From Roseiarcus sp963829505 (GTDB taxonomy: Bacteria; Pseudomonadota; Alphaproteobacteria; Rhizobiales; Beijerinckiaceae), in NCBI GenBank assembly GCA_963829505.1, contig CAWHIL010000003.1:1364001-1428000 (forward strand): a DNA stretch of 64,000 nt, written 5' to 3'. The notes under the pieces are model-generated. The model was not told the origin of the DNA. It was given only the letters and a program-made list of their open reading frames with translations, and made no database searches. Positions 8,688-17,332 of this stretch are shown here, in pieces. The first letter of the stretch is position 1; every line of letters begins with the position of its first letter. A program made the position numbers and the translations under genes.

Positions 8688-9392
8688 ATGCAACGGTTGC
8701 GATGGGCAGCCCTCGCCGTCATGGCGCTCGCGGCGTCTGGCGCGGCGGCGCAGGACGCCACGGACGAGCCGGTCGACCTGCAAAAGCCCGCCAGGGTCGC
8801 GGCGACGAAGGCCCCGAAGAGCGGCCCCGCGGCCGAGCTTTCGGCGGCCGACGCAGTCGCGCGCGCCAACGCCTGGCTCGACGCCGCGCGCACGCTCAGC
8901 GCCGATTTCGTCCAGCTCGGCCCAGGCGGCAAGCGCTCGGAGGGCACGCTGACCCTCGAGCGCCCCGGCCGGATGTCGTTCCGCTACGAAGCCCCCGCCC
9001 GCTTCGAGATCGTCGCCGACGGGCGCTCCGTCGCCATCATCGACCATAAGCTCAACACTCAGGACGAGTACTTCATCGGCCAGACGCCGCTGAAGTTCCT
9101 GCTCAGCGACCACATCGATCTCGGCCGCGACACACAGGTCTTGAGCGTGGCGCAGGACGAGAAGTCGGTGACGATCGAGATCGAGGACAAGGCGGCGCTC
9201 GGCGGGACCGCCCATCTCGAGCTGATCTTCGACCCCGCGAGCTTCGCGCTGAAGCAATGGACGGTGATCGACGCGCAGGGCTATCAGACGGTGGTGACGC
9301 TGTTCAACGTCGATCTCAAGGCTCAGCCCGACCCGGCCCTCTTCCACATCGACGAGAACCTGCCGACGCGTCAACTCGGCAAGGGCCGTTAG
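8688..9392 (+). CDS. lolA: Outer-membrane lipoprotein carrier protein LolA
   Basis: A 234-residue periplasmic chaperone that takes lipoproteins released by the LolCDE transporter and hands them to the outer membrane. It has a Sec signal peptide (cleavage near residue 22), a low-complexity Lys/Ala linker (about 30-50), and the LolA fold starting at ANAWLDAARTLSADFVQ. Also visible are the EGTLTLERPGRMSFRYEAPARF core strands and DPASFALKQWTVIDAQGY near the C-terminus. ATG 8688 has GGAAGGA upstream. In many alphaproteobacteria lolA lies between ftsK and xth. Here xth is about 4.5 kb downstream, separated by accessory genes. The lolC and lolD genes are at 47.8-49.8 kb in this window. Confidence 0.93.
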   Translation: MQRLRWAALAVMALAASGAAAQDATDEPVDLQKPARVAATKAPKSGPAAELSAADAVARANAWLDAARTLSADFVQLGPGGKRSEGTLTLERPGRMSFRYEAPARFEIVADGRSVAIIDHKLNTQDEYFIGQTPLKFLLSDHIDLGRDTQVLSVAQDEKSVTIEIEDKAALGGTAHLELIFDPASFALKQWTVIDAQGYQTVVTLFNVDLKAQPDPALFHIDENLPTRQLGKGR

Positions 9393-9444
9393 TCGAAGGG
9401 TAACGTCGGCCGAAGGTCGAGGGGCGCGACCGCCCCCTTGAGGG

Positions 9445-11418
9445 ATGACAACCGCGCCCGGGCGTGGTTTCTTCCCGGCCCATGCGTCAAACTACCGCAC
9501 CCATCGCAGCAGGGGAGGCCGGCTCCTGAGCGCCGAACTCGCCTCGCTCTCCAGCGTTCTCGACGCCGGGGTCGTGATCATCCACGACATGGACGGCCGG
9601 ATCCTGCACTGGACCGGTGGTTGCGAGCAGCTTTACGGCTTCAGCCGCGAAGAGGCGGTCGGCCAGCGCGTCCACGAGCTTCTCGCCACCCGCTACCCGG
9701 CCCCGCGCCAGGACATCGTCGGCACGCTCGCCGAGCGCGGCGCCTGGCAGGGCGAACTCGAGCATCGCGCCAAGGACGGGACGATCCGTTCGATCATGAG
9801 CCTCTGGGTGCTGCGGAGGTCTGCCGACGGCGAGAACATCGCCGTCCTGCAGAACAACCACGACATCACCGGCCTGAAGCGCGCGCAGGCCGAGCTCTCC
9901 GAGCGCGAGGCGCACCTGACCTCGATCCTCGCGACCGTGCCCGAGGCGATGATCGTCATCGACGAGCGGGGCGACATCGCCTCGTTCAGCGCCGCAGCGT
10001 CGGCCCTCTTCGGCTACTGCCCGGAGGAAGTGATCGGACGCAACGTCAAGATCCTCATGCCCGAGCCCTACCGGGTCGAGCACGACAGCTACATGTCGAA
10101 CTACATGCGAACCGGCGAAGCCCGGATCATCGGCTACGGCCGCCTCGTGCAGGCGGTCGCCAAGGACGGCAAGGTCTTTCCGGTCGAGCTTGCCGTCGGA
10201 GAAGCGCGCGTCAACGGGCGGCGCATCTTCACCGGCTTCGTCCGCGATCTGACGAGCCGTCAGAGGATGGAGCAGGAGCTGCGCCAGTCGCAGAAGATGG
10301 AGGCGGTCGGCCAGCTGACGGGCGGCGTCGCACACGATTTCAACAACATCCTGACCGCGATCATCGGCAATCTCGAGCTGCTCGCCCCGATGCTCGCCGA
10401 TCCGGACCATCAGGAGCTCGTGCGCGAGGCCGAGGGCGCGGCGCAGGACGGCGCCAAGCTCGCCGCCCAGCTCCTCGCCTTCGCCCGGCGCCAGCCCCTC
10501 AATCCGAAGCCGATCAACGTCGGCCGTCAGATCCTCGATCACGCCGAGCTTCTGCGCCGCACCCTCGGCGAATCGGTCGAACTCAAGATCAGCGTGTCGC
10601 CCGAGACGCGCCCGACCGTGGTCGACGCGACCCAGCTCCAGAACGCGGTGCTCAATCTCGCCATCAACGCGCGCGACGCCATGCCCCGGGGGGGCCAGCT
10701 CGCCATCGACGTCAGCCTTGTCCGCCTCGACGCCGATTATGCCCAGATGTATCCCGAGGTTCGCACCGGCCGCTACGTGCTCATCACCGTCACCGACACC
10801 GGGACGGGCATGCCTGAAGAGGTGCGCCGCAAGGCCTTCGAGCCGTTCTTCACCACCAAGCCCGTCGGCGCCGGAACGGGCCTTGGCCTCAGCATGGTCT
10901 ACGGCTTCGTCAAGCAGTCGGGCGGGCACATCCAGCTCTACAGCGAGCCCGACCGGGGGACGAGCATCCGCATATACCTGCCGCAGTCCGAGAACGCCGC
11001 GGAGGAGCCCGCCTTCGCGCCGCCGGTCAAGGCGGAGCTGCCGGGAGGCACGGAGACCATTCTCCTCGTCGAGGACGACCCGCGCCTGCGCCGCGTTCTC
11101 AGCCGGCGCCTGAGAAGCCTCGGCTACGACGTGGTCGAGGCGGACAACGGCGCGGCGGCGGTCGCCGAGCTCCGGGCGCGGCCGGGCGTCGCGCTCGTCT
11201 TCACCGACATGGTGATGCCGGGAGGCATGACCGGGCTCGAACTCGCGCAGGCGGCGCTCGCGATGCGGCCCGAGCTCAAGATCCTGTTCACCTCGGGGTA
11301 TGCCGAGCCCGCCATAGCGCGCCTCGGCCACAAGGCCGGCGCGTGGCTCAAGAAACCCTACACCGCCGACGAACTCGCCGCGAAGGTGCGCGAGGTGCTG
11401 CAGGAGGGGAACGGCTGA
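9445..11418 (+). CDS. Hybrid histidine kinase with FixL-like heme PAS
   Basis: A 657-residue soluble hybrid kinase: PAS 1 (about residues 33-145), PAS 2 (about 153-272), a HisKA dimerisation domain with phospho-acceptor His297 (GGVAHDFNN), a HATPase domain (NLAINARDAMPRGG, DTGTGMPEE, GTGLGLSMVYG) and a C-terminal receiver with Asp588 (FTDMVMPGG) and its Lys in WLKKPY. There is no transmembrane segment, so it senses a cytoplasmic cue. PAS 2 closely follows the FixL pattern: EHDSY aligns His213 with the heme-ligating His of FixL, and RIIGYGR places Arg233 at the FixL distal Arg that contacts O2. This suggests heme-based oxygen sensing, which I infer from motif position. No dedicated response regulator adjoins it; the receiver may act alone or relay further. 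Confidence 0.92.
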   Translation: MTTAPGRGFFPAHASNYRTHRSRGGRLLSAELASLSSVLDAGVVIIHDMDGRILHWTGGCEQLYGFSREEAVGQRVHELLATRYPAPRQDIVGTLAERGAWQGELEHRAKDGTIRSIMSLWVLRRSADGENIAVLQNNHDITGLKRAQAELSEREAHLTSILATVPEAMIVIDERGDIASFSAAASALFGYCPEEVIGRNVKILMPEPYRVEHDSYMSNYMRTGEARIIGYGRLVQAVAKDGKVFPVELAVGEARVNGRRIFTGFVRDLTSRQRMEQELRQSQKMEAVGQLTGGVAHDFNNILTAIIGNLELLAPMLADPDHQELVREAEGAAQDGAKLAAQLLAFARRQPLNPKPINVGRQILDHAELLRRTLGESVELKISVSPETRPTVVDATQLQNAVLNLAINARDAMPRGGQLAIDVSLVRLDADYAQMYPEVRTGRYVLITVTDTGTGMPEEVRRKAFEPFFTTKPVGAGTGLGLSMVYGFVKQSGGHIQLYSEPDRGTSIRIYLPQSENAAEEPAFAPPVKAELPGGTETILLVEDDPRLRRVLSRRLRSLGYDVVEADNGAAAVAELRARPGVALVFTDMVMPGGMTGLELAQAALAMRPELKILFTSGYAEPAIARLGHKAGAWLKKPYTADELAAKVREVLQEGNG

Positions 11419-11590
11419 CCCACGGCGCTCCAGCGCGGCGGCGGCTGACGAATGCGCTATTCGACGCGATCCTTCTGATCCGCTGGCGAATCGGCGCCTG
11501 CGACGGCTTCCTCCTCGCCGGCCGTATCCCCATCGGGAACAAACCAACAGACGCGGCGTTCTCCGGACTGTCGATTGAAGGAGGCGTCGC

Positions 11591-11851
11591 ATGCCAACCC
11601 GAACCAAGATCGTCGCAACTCTGCTCTCGTCGGCCGCGCTTCTCGGCCTGATGTCGATGAAAGCGTCCGCCCGCATCGTCTGCAACGAGGACGGCGACTG
11701 CTGGCACGTCCAGGAGGAATACGCGTTTCCGCCGACCGCCGGCGTAATCGTCCACCCCGACGACTGGCGTTGGGGCGAAGGCCAGCACTTCGCCTGGAAG
11801 GAGCATCCGGGCCGGGGCTACTGGAACCACGGCGAATGGCGCGGCTTCTAA
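11591..11851 (+). CDS. Small secreted protein, conserved-looking, unknown function
   Basis: An 86-residue protein with a Sec signal peptide (about residues 1-27, ending KASA) and a compact mature domain with paired cysteines (IVCNEDGDCWHV) and a Trp/His-rich end (HPDDWRWGEG, GRGYWNHGEW). GAAGGAGG precedes ATG 11591. The pattern matches small periplasmic proteins common in Rhizobiales with no assigned role. A strong stem-loop follows 15 bases after the stop, so it is probably transcribed alone. Confidence 0.8.
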   Translation: MPTRTKIVATLLSSAALLGLMSMKASARIVCNEDGDCWHVQEEYAFPPTAGVIVHPDDWRWGEGQHFAWKEHPGRGYWNHGEWRGF

Positions 11852-11866
11852 GCCGACCCTCTTCCC

Positions 11867-11904
11867 GCCGCGGCCGCAGCATTCGAGCGCGGCCGCGGCC
11901 TTTC
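11867..11904 (+). terminator. Rho-independent terminator
   Basis: Perfect 11-base stem GCCGCGGCCGC (11867-11877) and GCGGCCGCGGC (11889-11899), 11-base loop, followed by CTTTCT. It ends the small secreted protein gene and may also stop transcripts from the convergent protease gene. Confidence 0.8.
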
Positions 11905-11959
11905 TGTGTCCCGATCGTTTCGCGCTCGCCCCACGCCGCAGGCGCCGGGAGCGTTCCCT

Positions 11960-13585
11960 TTAACCGATAGCGCCGTGAGTGCTCCCGCCAGCGAGGAAGA
12001 CGCCTTGGCCTGCCCCCCCGTGGCGCGTCCAGCCGACGTCAGCCGGCGCATGCCCAAGGTCGCCGCTGGCGAGCGGCGCCGACAGCATCTCATGGGCTAA
12101 GAGTTCGCTGGCCAGCTCTCCGCCGGACAGGCCTGATCCAGAAAGGCCGCCGACCGCTGCGATGCCGCTCGACGGGGTGTTGCCTGCGAGGTTGTCGGCG
12201 GTGATCGTATCGCCGTCCGAGAGCAGGGTCGCAAGGCTGACCTCGAAGGTCGTGTCCCAGTACTGTCCCGCCTCCGACCCCCAAGGGTTGCGGATCTCGA
12301 GCATGCCGGTCGAGGCGTCAAAGCCGGTGATCGACATTGCATGGTCCGCGACGAGGGTCGTGTGACCGTTCGAATCCTTCGCATTGGTGTAGGAGCTCAG
12401 CACGAGGTCGTCGTGGGCGGAGAGATCGGCTGCGAGCGTCGAAAGGACCGAGGCGCTGCTGAGGTTCGAGATTGCGTTTCCTGAGGTGAAGCTCGAATTG
12501 AAGAGGATGGACGTCCAGCTCGATCCGTTGGCGTCGAAGTCGGTGATGGCGGTCGCGCCGGTGATCTCCTCGAGCGCGAGTTCGGGCGCTCCGCCGTTGC
12601 CGATGCTCGTGAAGGAATTGCCGGCGCTCATGGAATTGCCGGTTACATCCCCCTGCTCCTGGAGCTCGGCGTAGGCCTCCTCGATGAGACTGGCCCAGAT
12701 GTTGGAGCCGGAATTGAAGAGCGTGCCGCCGTTGGCGAGTTGGGCGTCCACGGTGACGTATCGCGCCTGACCGTCGACGGAGAAGCGAACGCCGTAGGCG
12801 CCGTTGCCGTCGGCGACGATCATCGACGAGATCGCCGAGGGGTTCTGGCTCGCGACCTCGGCGAGCGAGGCCAGGAGATAGCAGTCGCCGAGATAGCCCT
12901 GGTTGACGTCCGACACGCTCGGGCCGCCGGCGCCGAATAACGGCCCGCTGACCGACGTGTAGCGGACGGAAAAGGTCCCTGCGCCATTGAGTTCCACCGT
13001 GCTGCTCGGCAGGTCGGTCCCGAGGAACCACTTCCCGACCAGCTCCGTGAGCTTTGCGCCCGACGATCCGGCGGCGAGATTTCCGAGTGCGACAGGGTTC
13101 GCGGCGCCGCCTGTCCAGGTCGCGTTGGCGGCGTTGCCGTTGACGAGCGAATTGGTGATCGATTGCACGTAGGCCGAAGCGCCGATCGAGCCGATGTTGG
13201 ACGCGATCGATTTGAGGTCGGCCAATTGGCCGGTGCTGAGGCTCGCCCCGGACGCGGTCAGTTCGCTGGCGAGGTCGCCAAGACCCTTGGCCATTTCGGC
13301 CTCTGTGATCGAACCCGCGCCCGCGAACGCGGTGAAATCCGCCTTCAGCACGGAATCCCCGAGGCTTGTGATCCACGCCGGCGTGTCCGTCGGCGAGGGC
13401 GTTGGCGTTGGAGTTGGCGTTGGAGTTGGAGTTGGAGTGGGAGTCGGGGCCGGTTGAGGGCTCGGGCTCGGCTTGGGCTTCGGAGGCCTCGATGGAGCGG
13501 CGAAGTCGCTCCAGGCGGCAGGGTAGCCCGCAGGCGAAGCGAAGTCGCCGCCTGCCCGAAGTGTGTCCTGCCGCTGGTTTGTCAT
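11960..13585 (-). CDS. Calpain-like (C2 family) cysteine protease with Thr-Pro linker
   Basis: A 541-residue protein carrying the calpain catalytic triad in order: Cys235 in NQGYLGDCYLLASL, His415 in ADHAMSITGFD and Asn433 in IRNPWGSEAG. Residues of about 47-66 are an uninterrupted Pro-Thr repeat joining a short N-terminus to a helical region (70-185) and then the protease domain. There is no Sec signal peptide. The C-terminus is Gly/Ser/Ala-rich. ATG 13585 is preceded by GGAGG on the minus strand. Bacterial calpain-like proteases often lack signal peptides and some are exported by type I systems; one such exporter is encoded at 4.6-8.4 kb, but the link is inferred. Substrates and calcium dependence are not visible. 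Confidence 0.9.
   Translation of the reverse strand: MTNQRQDTLRAGGDFASPAGYPAAWSDFAAPSRPPKPKPSPSPQPAPTPTPTPTPTPTPTPTPSPTDTPAWITSLGDSVLKADFTAFAGAGSITEAEMAKGLGDLASELTASGASLSTGQLADLKSIASNIGSIGASAYVQSITNSLVNGNAANATWTGGAANPVALGNLAAGSSGAKLTELVGKWFLGTDLPSSTVELNGAGTFSVRYTSVSGPLFGAGGPSVSDVNQGYLGDCYLLASLAEVASQNPSAISSMIVADGNGAYGVRFSVDGQARYVTVDAQLANGGTLFNSGSNIWASLIEEAYAELQEQGDVTGNSMSAGNSFTSIGNGGAPELALEEITGATAITDFDANGSSWTSILFNSSFTSGNAISNLSSASVLSTLAADLSAHDDLVLSSYTNAKDSNGHTTLVADHAMSITGFDASTGMLEIRNPWGSEAGQYWDTTFEVSLATLLSDGDTITADNLAGNTPSSGIAAVGGLSGSGLSGGELASELLAHEMLSAPLASGDLGHAPADVGWTRHGGAGQGVFLAGGSTHGAIG
13401..13446. repeat. Hexamer repeat encoding the Thr-Pro linker
   Basis: Tandem GTTGGC/GTTGGA hexamers on the plus strand encode Thr-Pro dipeptides of the calpain-like protease on the minus strand. 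Tandem hexamers can expand or contract without shifting frame, so linker length may vary between strains. Confidence 0.8.
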
Positions 13586-13880
13586 GATCGCCTCCGGTCG
13601 AACTCGCTTTTCGTCCGTGTCTTGGCCGCCTCAATCTCGCGCCCCGAGTTAAAGGGAGCTGAAAACCGGATGGCCGAATGCGCCATGTTAACGACATTCT
13701 CGGCGGCGCGCCCGCGATTTGAGTCGCCGCGGTTAACGATGGGACCGTCGATTGCCGCGAACCGGATCGACGGCTTCTTTCGGAAAGCCGCTCGAGGACG
13801 CGTGTGGAGGCCTTCGCCCGGCGCCTTGCGCCCACGCGGGCCAATGTGATCCAAGACGGCCCTCCTTGCTCGAGTCCGTA

Positions 13881-14687
13881 TTGCAGTACTCCGTCGCCAC
13901 CTGGAACATCAACTCCGTCCGGCTCAGGATCGGCCTCGTCGCCCGCTATCTCCTTGAGAAAGCGCCTGACGTCCTGTGCCTGCAGGAGACGAAGTGCCCG
14001 GACGCCAACTTTCCCCATGGCGCCTTCCGTGACGCCGGCTACCGCCACATCGCGATCAGCGGCCAGAAGGGCTATCACGGCGTGGCGATCGTCTCGCGCA
14101 TTCCCTTCGCCGCCCATTCGGTGCGCGACTTCTGCCGGAAAGGGGACGCCCGGCACCTGAGGGTCGTGCTCGACGGGCCGCTCGAGGGCGTCGAAGTGCA
14201 CAACTTCTACGTGCCCGCCGGCGGCGATGAGCCGGACCCCGAGGTCAATCCCAAGTTCGCCCACAAGCTCGCCTTCGTCGCCGAGATGGCCGAATGGGCC
14301 GCGGCGGACCAAGCCGCGGCCGGCCGGGCGATCCTCGTCGGCGACCTCAACATCGCCCCTTGCGAGCATGACGTCTGGAGCCACAAGGCGCTCCTCAAGG
14401 TCGTGAGCCACACCCCGGTCGAGGTCGCCGCGCTCGCCCGCGCGCAGGCCGCCGGCCCCTGGGTCGACGCGCTGCGCAAATTCACCCCCGCGAGCGAGAA
14501 GCTCTACACCTGGTGGAGCTATCGCTCGCCCGACTGGGCGAAAGCCGACAAGGGCCGGCGTCTCGACCACATCTGGGTGAGCCCGGCGCTCGGACCGGCG
14601 GTGTCGGCGATCGAGGTGATGCGCGAGGCGCGCGGCTGGACGCGGCCTTCCGATCACGTCCCGGTCAAGGCGACATTCGTGGTTTAG
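13881..14687 (+). CDS. xth: Exodeoxyribonuclease III (AP endonuclease)
   Basis: A protein of about 268 residues in the ExoIII/APE1 family, which cuts DNA at abasic sites and removes 3' blocking groups in base-excision repair. Recognisable family motifs are ATWNINSVRLR, LCLQETKCPD (metal-binding Glu), GYHGVAIVSR, VHNFYVPAGG, VGDLNIAPCEHDVW (Asp/Asn), WWSYR and RLDHIWVSP ending in the catalytic SDHVPV. The start is uncertain: no ATG precedes the conserved N-terminus, and TTG 13881 or TTG 13866 are the plausible choices; I used the former. It follows lolA at a distance, an order seen in related genomes. Confidence 0.92.
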   Translation: MQYSVATWNINSVRLRIGLVARYLLEKAPDVLCLQETKCPDANFPHGAFRDAGYRHIAISGQKGYHGVAIVSRIPFAAHSVRDFCRKGDARHLRVVLDGPLEGVEVHNFYVPAGGDEPDPEVNPKFAHKLAFVAEMAEWAAADQAAAGRAILVGDLNIAPCEHDVWSHKALLKVVSHTPVEVAALARAQAAGPWVDALRKFTPASEKLYTWWSYRSPDWAKADKGRRLDHIWVSPALGPAVSAIEVMREARGWTRPSDHVPVKATFVV

Positions 14688-14781
14688 CGCGCCGGCGCGG
14701 CGGCTCTCGCGACGCCGCCGATGGACATTCGCGGCTGGAGAGGCCATTGCTCCCGGGGACCGCCACGGGGGGAGGAAACGC

Positions 14782-17166
14782 ATGCTGCGGCGCCTTGCCA
14801 AACGGATTCTGCGCCTTGCGATCGGCCTGATCCTCTCGTTCGTGCTCGTGCTTCTTGTCGGCGGCGCATGGGTCTTCTGGCGCTCGATGCCCCCGACCCA
14901 GGGGACCGAGAGCCTCCCCGGCCTCTCTGCCGAGGTCCATGTCTGGCGCGACGCCTACGGCGTGCCGCATATTTTCGCGAGCAACATGGACGACGCCGCC
15001 CGCGCGCTCGGCTACCTGCATGCGAGCGAGCGCCTCTTCCAGATGGAGACGAACCGTCGGGTCGGCCAGGGACGCGCCGCCGAAGCGTTCGGTCCCGATC
15101 TCCTCAAGGTCGACAAGTTCATCCGCACGCTGGGCTTCTACCGCGAAGCGGAGGCGAGCCTGGCTGCGATGTCCCCCGAGGCGCAGAAGCGCCTTCAGGC
15201 CTACGCCGACGGCGTCAACGCCTTCCTCGACGCGCATGGGAGCGCGCTGCCGCCCGAGTTCCTGCTCGCCGGCGTCACGCCCGAGCCGTGGACACCCGCC
15301 AATTCGATCGTCTGGGGCAAGCTCATGGCGCTCGAACTGTCGCACAACCGCGAGCACGAGGCGCTGCGCGCCCACATCGCCCAGAAACTCGGCCCCGACA
15401 AGGTGTCCTGGTTCTTCCCCGGCGCGAGGCCGGGCGACCCGGTTACGACGCTGCCCGCGCTCGGCGAGCAGCACGCTGGCTTCGACGGCGTCGACGACGC
15501 GATCGGCGCGCTGACCGGCCTCGCGCACGGCGCGTCGAACGAATGGGTGGTCGCGGGCGCGCGGACGACGACGGGAAAGCCCATTCTCGCCAACGACCCG
15601 CACCTCGGCCTGACCGCCCCGATCCTCTGGTACCTCGCGCGGATCGTCACGCCCGACGGCTGGGTCAAAGGCGCCACGGTTCCCGGTTCGCCCGGCGTCC
15701 TGCTCGGGCAGAACGATCATATCGCCTGGGGCTTCACCACCGCCGACACCGACACGCAGGACCTGTTCGTCGAGACGATCGACCCCGCCGACCCAGGCAA
15801 GTATCTGACGCCCGACGGGTCAAAGCCGTTCGAGACGCGCGAGGAGACGATTCACGTCAAGGGCGGAGACGACGTGAAGCTCGCCATCCGCGCGACGCGG
15901 CACGGCCCGGTATTGTCCGACGTCAGCGACGATCTCAAGAGCATCGCCGGGCCCGGCAAGGCGATCGCCCTCGCCTTCACCGGCCTCACCGACCGCGACA
16001 CGACGAGCGAAGCGATCATGCGCCTCGACGCCGCGAAAAACTGGGACGGTTTCCTGGCCGCGATGCGCCTCTTCCTCACGCCGACGCAGAACATCGTCTA
16101 CGCCGACACCGGCGGCGACATCGGCTTCTTCAGTCCGGGCCTCGTCCCCTTGCGCAAGTCGGGCGACGGCCTCGCGCCCGCCGACGGCGCCTCGGGAGCG
16201 AACGACTGGGTCGGAACGGTCCCCTTCGAGGAATTGCCGCAACTCCACAACCCGAGCGCCGGCTTCGCCTTCAACGCCAACAACGCCAATGTCGCCGACG
16301 ACCATCAGCCGACATTCGGACAGGACTGGGAGGAGACGTTCCGGGCAAGACGGATCCAGGAGTTCTTCGACACGATCGACAAGCACAGCCTCGACACCTC
16401 GGCCGCCATGCAGGGCGACCGCCTGTCGCTCGCGGCGCTGGCGCTGAAGCCCTTCGTCGCGCGAATTGCGCCCTCCGGCGAGCGGGCGCGCCAGGCCCAG
16501 GCGATGCTCGCGGGCTGGGACGGGATCATGGACAAGGAGCGGCCGGAGCCCTTGATCTTCACCGCCTTCATGCGCGCGCTGCACGGCGCCCTGATCGACG
16601 AGAAGACGGGCCTCGACATGCAGGCGAAGGGTCCCTTCGCCGCCTCGACCCTGATTTCGCTGATGACCGACCATCCCGACTGGTGCGGCGCGCCCGACAA
16701 GCCCGATCCGGAATGCAAGGCGACGCTCGGCCGGGCGCTCGACGACGGTCTGGCGCTCCTCGTTCAGCGCGAGGGACCCGACATGACCAAGTGGCGCTGG
16801 GGCGCAGAGCACGTGAGCCTGCTCCAGCACCGCGTCTTCAGCCATGTTCCCGTGCTCGACCGCATGAGCGATCTCAGCGTCGCCTCGAGCGGCGGTTTCT
16901 ACACGCTCGACCGCGGCGGCGGGTTCGAGACGCCGAAGGATCAGCCCTTCGCCCGCACCCACGGCGCGGGCTTCCGCGGCCTCTACGATCTCTCCGACCC
17001 GGAGCAATCGCGCTTCATGATCACGACCGGCCAGTCGGGGCACATCCTCTCGCCCCACTACGGCGACCTCGTGCAATTGTGGAACAACGTGACATCCTTC
17101 CCCCTTACGGGCGCCGAGGAGGACCTGAAGCGGTCGGGGGCTCGGCTCCTGACGTTGAGGCCATGA
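14782..17166 (+). CDS. Penicillin acylase family protein (Ntn hydrolase)
   Basis: A 794-residue precursor of the S45 family, which hydrolyses amide bonds such as those of beta-lactams or acyl-homoserine lactones after self-cleavage into alpha and beta chains. A hydrophobic N-terminal segment (about residues 10-32) is a signal or anchor leading to the periplasm. The alpha chain contains VWRDAYGVPHIFASNMDDA and ALGYLHASERLFQME. The autocatalytic junction is HGA-SNEWVVAG, which makes Ser252 the new N-terminal nucleophile of the beta chain. HGPVLSDV and the NANNANVADD oxyanion region follow. GGAGGAAA precedes ATG 14782. The natural substrate is not evident; quorum-signal or aculeacin-type acylases belong to the same family. 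Confidence 0.92.
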   Translation: MLRRLAKRILRLAIGLILSFVLVLLVGGAWVFWRSMPPTQGTESLPGLSAEVHVWRDAYGVPHIFASNMDDAARALGYLHASERLFQMETNRRVGQGRAAEAFGPDLLKVDKFIRTLGFYREAEASLAAMSPEAQKRLQAYADGVNAFLDAHGSALPPEFLLAGVTPEPWTPANSIVWGKLMALELSHNREHEALRAHIAQKLGPDKVSWFFPGARPGDPVTTLPALGEQHAGFDGVDDAIGALTGLAHGASNEWVVAGARTTTGKPILANDPHLGLTAPILWYLARIVTPDGWVKGATVPGSPGVLLGQNDHIAWGFTTADTDTQDLFVETIDPADPGKYLTPDGSKPFETREETIHVKGGDDVKLAIRATRHGPVLSDVSDDLKSIAGPGKAIALAFTGLTDRDTTSEAIMRLDAAKNWDGFLAAMRLFLTPTQNIVYADTGGDIGFFSPGLVPLRKSGDGLAPADGASGANDWVGTVPFEELPQLHNPSAGFAFNANNANVADDHQPTFGQDWEETFRARRIQEFFDTIDKHSLDTSAAMQGDRLSLAALALKPFVARIAPSGERARQAQAMLAGWDGIMDKERPEPLIFTAFMRALHGALIDEKTGLDMQAKGPFAASTLISLMTDHPDWCGAPDKPDPECKATLGRALDDGLALLVQREGPDMTKWRWGAEHVSLLQHRVFSHVPVLDRMSDLSVASSGGFYTLDRGGGFETPKDQPFARTHGAGFRGLYDLSDPEQSRFMITTGQSGHILSPHYGDLVQLWNNVTSFPLTGAEEDLKRSGARLLTLRP

Positions 17167-17332
17167 GCGACCGCGACCTATGACCGCATCGCGAGAACTC
17201 GTGAGGAGCGGCGCGACCGCCTTAACGCGGAAACGAATCCTGCTATGCTCCGCCAACTCACGACGATATTTCGTATTTAGCGGCGGCGACATTGGGCAGA
17301 TATCCGAACTGGCGGCCTGACAGCGCGCCGCA

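Noticed and set aside
8476..8952. 158-codon ORF directly after the parS-like site
   Set aside because: It begins in non-coding DNA, runs out of frame into lolA and has no recognisable protein features.
9487..11685. 732-codon minus-strand frame opposite the hybrid kinase
   Set aside because: Its composition is that of an antisense shadow, and the plus strand has an unmistakable kinase with all motifs.
12318..14801. 827-codon minus-strand frame spanning the protease and xth regions
   Set aside because: Low-complexity Arg-rich translation in another frame of two well-supported genes.
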